Shown here piece by piece: positions 58,592 to 64,000 of a stretch of DNA of 64,000 nt. The notes beneath the pieces were generated by a model. That model had not been told where the DNA came from, did no database searches, and worked only from the letters and a program-made list of their open reading frames with translations. The translations under genes were made by a program, and so were the position numbers. Numbering within the stretch: the stretch's first letter is position 1; every line of letters begins with the position of its first letter. The DNA is from Acidimicrobiaceae bacterium. Lineage in GTDB: Bacteria; Actinomycetota; Acidimicrobiia; Acidimicrobiales; Ilumatobacteraceae. The stretch is taken from contig JACJWF010000014.1 in assembly GCA_020637295.1 (NCBI GenBank), forward strand, positions 1-64,000, written 5' to 3'.

Positions 58592-58954
58592 TTACTCGGC
58601 GGTGAAGAAGTCCGCCCGCGGGGTGAACGTGCGGTCGTAGACCGGCTCGCTGAGGTCGCAGCGGTACTTGGCGATCGCCGGGATGCCCACACGCTCGAAC
58701 TGCCCGAGCACCGTGCGCATGTCGAAGTAGTTCGGGTGCTGGAAGTGGGCCGCCAGCGACGCCTCGTTCTCCCACAGCTCGTACACCTGCATCCGGGTGG
58801 GCACCACCGGGTCGGCGGCGAACGTGTACGCAAGGCACCCGGGCTCGTCGCGGCGGGTGGCCTCCTGCAGCTCGCGGCCGGCGGCCACGGCGCCGTCGCG
58901 GGCCTCCTGGCTGGCGTAGTCGAGCGTTCCGGCGATGATGATCATGCCGGCCAT
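58592..58954 (-). CDS. Antibiotic-biosynthesis-monooxygenase-like (ABM) protein
   Basis: A 120-residue ABM-fold dimer protein. IIIAGTLDYASQEARDGAVAAGRELQEATRRDEPGCLAYTFAADPVVPTRMQVYELWENEASLAAHFQHPNYFDM is the typical ABM core (EPGCLxYxF, YExWxxxxALxxHxxxPH). Such proteins act as cofactor-free monooxygenases, isomerases or haem-degrading enzymes. Four bases separate it from the SDR stop upstream, so they are co-transcribed. Start ATG 58954; ATG 58945 is also possible. Confidence 0.85.
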   Translation of the reverse strand: MAGMIIIAGTLDYASQEARDGAVAAGRELQEATRRDEPGCLAYTFAADPVVPTRMQVYELWENEASLAAHFQHPNYFDMRTVLGQFERVGIPAIAKYRCDLSEPVYDRTFTPRADFFTAE

Positions 58955-58958
58955 CGTG

Positions 58959-59783
58959 TCAGCCCGGCCGGGTGGCGTCGAGCGTCCCCGGCTCCGCCGT
59001 GGCGAAGCGGGCCGAGCCACCGTTGACGCTGCGCCCGGCGTCCACCACGAGGGTGTGCCCGCTCACCAGGCGGGCCTCGTCGCTGGCCAGGTACAGCGCC
59101 GCGTTGGCGATGTCCGACGGGTCGGGCACGAACGAGGTGCGGGCGGTGTGCTGGGCGTAGGAGTTCACCTGCTCCATCGCCGTCGGGTCACCGGACACCA
59201 CCTGCGCCGTCAGCGGCGTGGGGATGGTGCCGGGGGCGATGGCGTTGCAGCGGACGCCGTGCCGGCCGACCTCGCTGGCGATGCTCTTGGTCAGGCCGAC
59301 GACGGCGTGCTTCGCCGCCGTGTAGGCGTGGGGCCCGAGGCCACCGATGACCCCGGCGACACTGGACGTCGAGATGATCGAGCCGGAGCCCTGGGGGATC
59401 ATCACCCGCGCCGCATGCTTGCTGCCGTAGAAGACGGAGTGCAGCAGGATGTCGATGGTCCGCAGCCACGCCGCGGAGTCCGTCTCGGCGATCGGGCCGA
59501 TGGCGCCGACGATGCCGGCGTTGTTGAACATGCAGTCCAGCCGGCCCCACGTGTCCGTCGCCGTGGTGATGGCGGCAGCCACCTGCGCCTCGTCGGTGAC
59601 GTCGCAGGCGGCGAACCGCGCCACGTCGCCGAGCGACGCGACCAGCGCAGCGCCCCGATCGGCCTGGATGTCGGCCACCACCACGCGCGCGCCTTCTTCG
59701 ACGAACCGCTTCACCGTGGCCTCGCCGATGCCGCTGGCACCACCCGTGACGACCGCGACCTTGCCCAGCAGACGATCTCCCAT
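58959..59783 (-). CDS. SDR family oxidoreductase
   Basis: A 274-residue short-chain dehydrogenase. VAVVTGGASGIGEATVKRFVEEGARVVVADI is the TGxxxGxG NAD-binding motif; CMFNNAGIVG, the catalytic ISTSSVAG Ser and HAYTAAKHAVVG (YxxxK) are present. It oxidises or reduces an alcohol/ketone, substrate unknown. A strong AAAGGAGG ribosome-binding site precedes the ATG at 59783. It is divergent from the ACC deaminase gene and heads the SDR-ABM transcript, which may continue into the PEP-utilising gene. Confidence 0.9.
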   Translation of the reverse strand: MGDRLLGKVAVVTGGASGIGEATVKRFVEEGARVVVADIQADRGAALVASLGDVARFAACDVTDEAQVAAAITTATDTWGRLDCMFNNAGIVGAIGPIAETDSAAWLRTIDILLHSVFYGSKHAARVMIPQGSGSIISTSSVAGVIGGLGPHAYTAAKHAVVGLTKSIASEVGRHGVRCNAIAPGTIPTPLTAQVVSGDPTAMEQVNSYAQHTARTSFVPDPSDIANAALYLASDEARLVSGHTLVVDAGRSVNGGSARFATAEPGTLDATRPG

Positions 59784-59812
59784 GACGCCCCCTCCTTTGT
59801 GGAGCCGGACTC

Positions 59813-59818
59813 TAGTAT
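59813..59818 (+). promoter_or_regulatory. -10 hexamer, leaderless start of ACC deaminase gene
   Basis: TAGTAT lies 8 bases before the ATG at 59827 with no ribosome-binding site. Confidence 0.5.
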
Positions 59819-59826
59819 GTGTGCCC

Positions 59827-60849
59827 ATGCCGACGCTCGACGACTACCCCAGGGTGCCCCTCATGTTCGGGCCGTCACCACTGCAGCCCCTCCCCCGCCT
59901 CAGCGCCGCGCTCGGTGGCGAGGTGGAGATCTGGGCGAAGCGCGAGGACTGCAACTCGGGCATCGCCTTCGGCGGCAACAAGGTGCGCAAGCTGGAGTAC
60001 CTGGCAGCCGAGGCGCTGGCCCAGGGGTGCGACACGCTGGTGTCCATCGGCGGCGTCCAGTCCAACCACACCCGCGCCGTCACCGGCGTGGCCGCCCATC
60101 TCGGGCTGAAGGTCGTCACCGTGCAGGAGCGCTGGGTGGACTGGAACGACGTGGTCTACGACCGCGTCGGCAACATCCAGCTCAGCCGGATCATGGGCGG
60201 CGACGTGCGGCTGGACCCCGCCGGGTTCGACATCGGCTTCCGCGACTCGTGGAACCAGGCCATCGACAGCGTCCGCGCCGCCGGCGGCACGCCCTACGCC
60301 ATCCCCGCCGGCGCCAGCGACCACCCGCTCGGCGGGATGGGCTTCGCCAACTGGGCCCGCGAGGTCGCCGCGCAGGAGGCCGACCTCGGCACCTTCTTCA
60401 ACCATGTGGTGGTGTGCTCCGTCACCGGCTCCACCCAGGCCGGCATGATCGCCGGCTTCGCCCTGGAGAACCGCACCGACCGGCGCGTCGTCGGCATCGA
60501 CGCCTCGCTCACGTACGACCAGACGCTGGACCAGATCACCCGCATCGCCCGCGACACTGCGGCGCGCATCGGCCTCGGCCGGGACCTGCGCGACGACGAG
60601 ATCGTGCTGGTCGAGGGCTACGCCGAGCCCGCCTACGGTGTGCCCAGCGCCCAGACGGTGGAGGCCATCCAGCTCGCTGCCCGCACCGAGGGCATGATCA
60701 CCGACCCGGTCTACGAGGGCAAGTCGATGGCCGGCCTCATCGGCATGGTCCGCAGCGGGGAGATCCCTCCCGGCTCGACGGTGCTCTACGCCCACCTCGG
60801 CGGCCAGCCGGCCCTCAATGCCTACGCCGGCTTCCCCGGCCTGGGCTGA
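59827..60849 (+). CDS. acdS: 1-Aminocyclopropane-1-carboxylate deaminase
   Basis: A 340-residue PLP enzyme that opens the cyclopropane ring of ACC, the plant ethylene precursor, giving 2-oxobutyrate and ammonia. Seen: AKREDCNSGIAFGGNKVRKLEY with the PLP Lys, SIGGVQSNHTRAV, and the two residues that separate true deaminases from D-cysteine desulfhydrase homologues: Glu in TDPVYEGKSM and Leu in YAHLGGQPALNAY. Length matches AcdS (about 338). A leaderless TAGTAT promoter is present. Divergent from the SDR gene. Confidence 0.93.
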   Translation: MPTLDDYPRVPLMFGPSPLQPLPRLSAALGGEVEIWAKREDCNSGIAFGGNKVRKLEYLAAEALAQGCDTLVSIGGVQSNHTRAVTGVAAHLGLKVVTVQERWVDWNDVVYDRVGNIQLSRIMGGDVRLDPAGFDIGFRDSWNQAIDSVRAAGGTPYAIPAGASDHPLGGMGFANWAREVAAQEADLGTFFNHVVVCSVTGSTQAGMIAGFALENRTDRRVVGIDASLTYDQTLDQITRIARDTAARIGLGRDLRDDEIVLVEGYAEPAYGVPSAQTVEAIQLAARTEGMITDPVYEGKSMAGLIGMVRSGEIPPGSTVLYAHLGGQPALNAYAGFPGLG

Positions 60850-60951
60850 CCCCAGCCGCGGATCGGGCCCTGCCGGCCCTCCGCCTCGTTCGCGCCGCCG
60901 CGCCGTCGCGAGACTCCCCGCATCCACACGGGCGCAGAAGGGGGCGCGACC

Positions 60952-62325
60952 ATGTTGACCGGAGCCGAGTACCTGGAGTCGCTGGACGACGGGCGGATCA
61001 CCATCTTCGAGGGCCAGCGGGTCACCGACCTGCCCGGCCACACCGTCCTCGGCGCGGCCGTGCACCGGGTGGCCGCCGGTTACGAGTGGCTGGCCGCGAA
61101 CGCGGTGGACGGGCAGAGCCCACTGGCCGGCGTGCCGACTTCCCCGGAGGAGCTGCGGGCCAAGGTGGACGTGGTGCACCACGCCGGGATGATGGCCCAC
61201 GTCACCTACACGTCGATCATGACCCTGGCCACCGCGGCCGGGCGGATCAAGGACGCCGCGCCCGGCTACATCGAGCCGATCCAGGCGTTCATCGAGGACG
61301 CCCACCGCCGCGACATCCGCATCACCCAGTGCATCACCGACGCCAAGGGCGACCGCTCCCGCCCGCCCGGCAAGCAGGACGACCCCGACCAGTACGTGCG
61401 GGTGGTGGACCGCCAGGCCGACGGCGTGGTCATCCGCGGGGCCAAGCTGCACATCACCGGCGCGTCCCTCGGCCACGAGCTGCTGACCATCCCCACCAAG
61501 GCGATGAAGGCCGGCGAGGAGGACTACGCCATCGCCTGCATGGTCCCCGTCAACGCCCCCGGCGTGAAGATCATCAACACCACCTACGCGCCGCGCCACG
61601 CCGACACGCGGGACTTCCCGGTCTCCGGCAAGGACGCCGCGCCCGAGGGCTTCGTGATCTTCGACGACGTGTTCGTGCCCCGCGACCGCGTCTTCCTCGA
61701 CGGCGAGGTCTCGCTGGCGGCGATGTTCGCCCACTCGCTGGGCCTGTGGGAGCGCCTCGGCGGATTGTCCGGCATGGCCGACCAGGCGGACATGCTGGTC
61801 GGCCTGGCCCAGCTGGTGGCGGAGAGCAACGGCCTGGCCGGTGAGGCCCACATCAAGGAGAAGATCTCCGAGATGATCATCCACGCCACCGTCGTGCGGG
61901 CGTGCCTGGAGGCCTGCCTCACCCACGCCCAGATCGGGCCGTTCGGGGCCGCCTTCCCCGACGAGCTGTACACCAACGCCGGCAAGTACACGGGCGCGGC
62001 CAACTACTCGCTGATGGTCCGCCACCTGCACGACATCGCCGGCGGGGCCATCGTCACCGCCCCGTCGATCAGCGACCTGGAGAGCGCCGAGGTCGGCGGG
62101 CTGGCCCGCAAGTACATGTCCGGTGCCAGCGGCGACGGCGAGTACCGCACCCGCCTGTTCCACCTCATCCGCGACCTCACCGCCGACGCGTACGGCGGCT
62201 GGCAGGCGGTCACCGCCATCCAGGCCGGCGGCGGCCTCTACGCCCAGCGCATCGTCACCCGCAAGCACTACGACCTCGACCGCGCCCGCGCCCTGGCCCG
62301 CCACGCCGCCGGCGTGGAGGCCTGA
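60952..62325 (+). CDS. HpaB-family flavin-dependent monooxygenase-like protein
   Basis: A 457-residue protein of the 4-hydroxyphenylacetate 3-hydroxylase/4-hydroxybutyryl-CoA dehydratase family. MLTGAEYLESLDDGR opens the family; AKLHITGASLGHELLTIPTKAMKAGEEDYAIACMVPVNAPGVKII and FDDVFVPRDRVFLDGE are family motifs. The cysteines that hold the 4Fe-4S cluster of the dehydratase are absent, so a flavin monooxygenase or isomerase role is more likely. It needs reduced flavin from a reductase; a candidate lies at 40845. An AGGGGGCG ribosome-binding site precedes the ATG. It lies 102 bases after acdS in the same direction. Confidence 0.85.
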   Translation: MLTGAEYLESLDDGRITIFEGQRVTDLPGHTVLGAAVHRVAAGYEWLAANAVDGQSPLAGVPTSPEELRAKVDVVHHAGMMAHVTYTSIMTLATAAGRIKDAAPGYIEPIQAFIEDAHRRDIRITQCITDAKGDRSRPPGKQDDPDQYVRVVDRQADGVVIRGAKLHITGASLGHELLTIPTKAMKAGEEDYAIACMVPVNAPGVKIINTTYAPRHADTRDFPVSGKDAAPEGFVIFDDVFVPRDRVFLDGEVSLAAMFAHSLGLWERLGGLSGMADQADMLVGLAQLVAESNGLAGEAHIKEKISEMIIHATVVRACLEACLTHAQIGPFGAAFPDELYTNAGKYTGAANYSLMVRHLHDIAGGAIVTAPSISDLESAEVGGLARKYMSGASGDGEYRTRLFHLIRDLTADAYGGWQAVTAIQAGGGLYAQRIVTRKHYDLDRARALARHAAGVEA

Positions 62326-62335
62326 CGCCGCCCGG

Positions 62336-63307
62336 CTAGAACCAGCCGGTCTTCTTGAACCGGCGGTACAGGCCGAACGCCACGGCCAGCATCCCGCCGA
62401 GCACCACCGGGTACCCGAGGCGCCAGTGCAGTTCGGGGAAGTGGTCGAAGTTCATGCCGTAGATGCCGGCCACCAGCGTGGGCACGGCGGCGATGGCCAC
62501 CCAGGCGCTGATCCGCCGCATGTCCTCGTTCTGATGCACGGAGATCTGCGCCAGGCTGGCCGTGAGCGCGGCGTCGAGCAGGTTGGACAGCGACTGGATG
62601 CGGGTGACGGTGCGGTCCAGGCGCTCCGACACCTCGTCGAGGTCGTCGGCGGCGGCCTCCGGCATCGTGGACTCCCGCGCCCGGATCAACCGGGCCAGCG
62701 GGTCCTGCAGGGCGTCCACCGCCACCAGCAGCTCACGCACCTCGCGCTTCAATTTGTACAGGCGGCGGACGGGCTGGAAGCGGCTCTCGCTGAACACGTC
62801 GCGCTCGGCTTCCACGGCGTCGTTCTCGAAGCCGTCGAGCGCCGGCCCGTAGTCGTCGATGACCTTGCCGACGATGGCGGCGAACACTCCCCACGGCCCA
62901 CCGTCGAGACCCTGGCCCGTGCGCTCCATCTCTGCACGGAGCTCCGCGAGCGCGCTGGCCTGGCCGTGGCGCACGCTGCACACGGCATCGGGCCCCACCA
63001 GCACGGTCATCTCGCCGAGCACGATGTTCTCGTGGGCGTCGTCGTAGCGGGCGGTGCGCAGCACCAGGTAGGCGGTCGGCCCGTCCAGGCTGAGCACCGG
63101 ACGGGCATGGGGCTTCAAGAGCTCGGCGGCGGACACGTCGTCCAGGTCCAGCAGACGGCAGGCCTGATCCAGCTCGGCCTCCGTCGGCATCCGCAGGCCG
63201 AGCCAGACGAAGCCCTCGCAGCGGTCGCGCCAGCCCTCCAGGTCGTCGAGCCGCTCGAAGGCGGCGCTGCGGCGACCGTCCTGGTAGGCGACGCAGTTGA
63301 CGATCAT
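62336..63307 (-). CDS. corA: CorA-family Mg2+/Co2+ transporter
   Basis: A 323-residue divalent-cation channel. An N-terminal cytoplasmic alpha/beta domain (VWLGLRMPTEAELDQACRLLDLD) and helical stalk (VRRLYKLKREVRELLVAVDALQDPLARLI, RIQSLSNLLDAALTASLAQISVHQNEDMRRISAW) lead to two C-terminal helices around the selectivity motif YGMNFDHFPEL (GMN). It works as a pentamer. CAGACT lies 6 bases before the ATG. It is divergent from the TetR gene. Confidence 0.93.
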   Translation of the reverse strand: MIVNCVAYQDGRRSAAFERLDDLEGWRDRCEGFVWLGLRMPTEAELDQACRLLDLDDVSAAELLKPHARPVLSLDGPTAYLVLRTARYDDAHENIVLGEMTVLVGPDAVCSVRHGQASALAELRAEMERTGQGLDGGPWGVFAAIVGKVIDDYGPALDGFENDAVEAERDVFSESRFQPVRRLYKLKREVRELLVAVDALQDPLARLIRARESTMPEAAADDLDEVSERLDRTVTRIQSLSNLLDAALTASLAQISVHQNEDMRRISAWVAIAAVPTLVAGIYGMNFDHFPELHWRLGYPVVLGGMLAVAFGLYRRFKKTGWF

Positions 63308-63339
63308 GCCCGCAGTCTGCCGCGCCGCACCCCGAACCC

Positions 63340-63377
63340 TTGACATCGGCGCCAGATCTGTGAATGAATGTTCATTC
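63340..63377 (+). promoter_or_regulatory. TetR operator palindrome and -35 element
   Basis: GAATGAATGTTCATTC (63362-63377) is a 16-bp palindrome with 7 of 8 positions paired, typical of TetR/AcrR operators. TTGACA at 63340-63345 is a perfect -35. The palindrome overlaps the upstream ATG at 63368 and ends just before ATG 63380, so it supports autoregulation and the later start. Confidence 0.6.
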
Positions 63378-63379
63378 CC

Positions 63380-63979
63380 ATGGCTCCCACCGTCACCCCA
63401 CCCCGACTCGACGTGCTGCTCGACGCCGCCCTCGCGGTGTTCGACGAGCTCGGCTACGCGGCCACGCCGGTGCCGGTCATCGCCCAGCGGGCCGGCGTGG
63501 CTGTCGGCTCCATCTACCGCTACGTGAGCGGCAAGGAGCAGCTGGCCAACGAGCTGTACCGGCGGGAGAAGCGGCGGATGGCCATGGCGCTGTTCGACGG
63601 CGTCGACCTCGACACGGCGCCCGCGGACGTGTTCCGCACCGTGTGGGACCGGCTCGGCCGGTTCGCCGCAGAGCATCCCGCCGCGCTCGGCTTCCTCGAG
63701 CTCCACCATCACGACCCGTACCTCGACGACGAGTCGCGGGCACTCGCCGCCCAGGTCGACGCGACCGTCGGCGGGTTGCTGGCCCGCTGGCAGGCCGCCG
63801 GCGCCGTGCGCCCAGGCGACCCGGAGTTGCTGACCGCCCAGGTGTTCGGCGGCTTCGTCGGGGTGGTGCGCCAATGCCGCGCCACCGGCCGGCCGATCGA
63901 CCACCACCTGGCCGAGCTCACCCGCGACGCGGCGTGGGGCCTCCTGGCCGCACCCGCCCCGAACCCAGCCGCCGGTTGA
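63380..63979 (+). CDS. TetR/AcrR-family transcriptional regulator
   Basis: A 199-residue TetR regulator. The helix-turn-helix is LDVLLDAALAVFDELGYAATPVPVIAQRAGVAVGSIYRYVSGKEQLANELYRREK; the C-terminal ~140 residues are a ligand-binding domain with LGFLELHHHDPYLDDES. The ATG at 63380 is preferred over 63368 because the latter lies inside the operator palindrome. It probably represses itself and may control the divergent corA gene. The ligand is unknown. Confidence 0.88.
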   Translation: MAPTVTPPRLDVLLDAALAVFDELGYAATPVPVIAQRAGVAVGSIYRYVSGKEQLANELYRREKRRMAMALFDGVDLDTAPADVFRTVWDRLGRFAAEHPAALGFLELHHHDPYLDDESRALAAQVDATVGGLLARWQAAGAVRPGDPELLTAQVFGGFVGVVRQCRATGRPIDHHLAELTRDAAWGLLAAPAPNPAAG

Positions 63980-64000
63980 CACGCGCGGCCCTACCCGAAG

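Noticed and set aside
58935..61844. Plus-strand open frame of 969 codons
   Set aside because: It overlaps SDR, acdS and the HpaB-like gene in another frame; no real protein features.
60952..62325. 4-Hydroxybutyryl-CoA dehydratase (AbfD)
   Set aside because: The conserved cysteines and His that bind the 4Fe-4S cluster are missing, so only the HpaB-like family is claimed.
1..64000. tRNA, rRNA, CRISPR array, riboswitch or intact insertion sequence
   Set aside because: I scanned the intergenic gaps and saw no cloverleaf with CCA/anticodon pattern, no regularly spaced repeats and no transposase motif; a covariance search would be needed to exclude small RNAs.

Overview
The window is very GC-rich and densely packed with short intergenic gaps, and many neighbouring genes overlap by 4 bases (ATGA). 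It reads as an actinobacterial chromosome, most likely the class Acidimicrobiia (Ilumatobacter-like). Supporting genes are an F420-type PPOX flavoenzyme, a mycothiol-type maleylpyruvate isomerase fold protein, an ECF41 sigma factor, an MmyB-like regulator and a type I Baeyer-Villiger monooxygenase. The class assignment is an inference from gene content. About twenty genes have a TAnnnT-like hexamer 6-9 bases before the start codon and no Shine-Dalgarno sequence, which suggests leaderless transcripts are common. No tRNA, rRNA, CRISPR array or intact insertion sequence was seen.

Layout. 0-0.9 kb: C-terminal end of a type I restriction HsdR. 0.9-2.5 kb: a Roadblock - PAS - cytoplasmic binding-protein cassette. 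2.6-8.6 kb: M20 peptidase, membrane protein, CocE-type hydrolase with an MmyB-like regulator, PPOX and VOC proteins. 8.6-11.5 kb: a DUF4956 - VTC polyphosphate polymerase - Cthe_2159 lipoprotein operon behind PHO-box-like repeats. 11.6-14.9 kb: efeUOB iron uptake behind an iron-box-like palindrome. 15-17.5 kb: prfC and a Phd/VapC toxin-antitoxin pair. 17.4-19.7 kb: a UGSC-family selenoprotein with an in-frame TGA and a SECIS-like hairpin, divergent from an Lrp/AsnC regulator. 19.8-25 kb: acyl-CoA dehydrogenase, a decayed acyltransferase, a B12-binding domain protein without its axial His, glnS and a GH29 fucosidase. 25-27.8 kb: flavin oxidoreductase coupled to an ECF41 sigma factor, and a DUF2231 membrane protein. 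27.8-37.4 kb: class III aminotransferase, DUF3592 protein, acyl-CoA ligase with M20 peptidase, fumarase, alpha/beta hydrolase coupled to a peptidase-phosphatase fusion, and a SUKH protein. 37.4-43.1 kb: a PEP-utilising swivelling-domain protein, ABC-F ATPase, flavin reductase, mycothiol-type enzyme and zinc alcohol dehydrogenase.

43.1-48.7 kb is an island of visibly lower GC. It carries five consecutive predicted secreted lipoproteins, all on the minus strand and mostly of unknown function. From 48.7 to 52.2 kb lies ureAB-ureC followed by an agmatine deiminase gene, probably a nitrogen-scavenging operon. The urease is divergent, with an active-site flap Cys replaced by Ala and a His-rich N-terminus. 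52.2-64 kb holds a CPVCNK membrane protein, a Baeyer-Villiger monooxygenase, an APH-like kinase, an MFS exporter, a second PEP-utilising paralogue, an ABM protein, an SDR, ACC deaminase, an HpaB-family flavoenzyme, CorA and a TetR regulator with its operator.

The observations most worth following are the UGSC selenoprotein with its SECIS and divergent regulator, the lipoprotein island, the polyphosphate operon with PHO-type repeats, the divergent urease, the DUF2817-phosphatase fusion, the Roadblock-PAS-binding-protein cassette and the leaderless promoter pattern.
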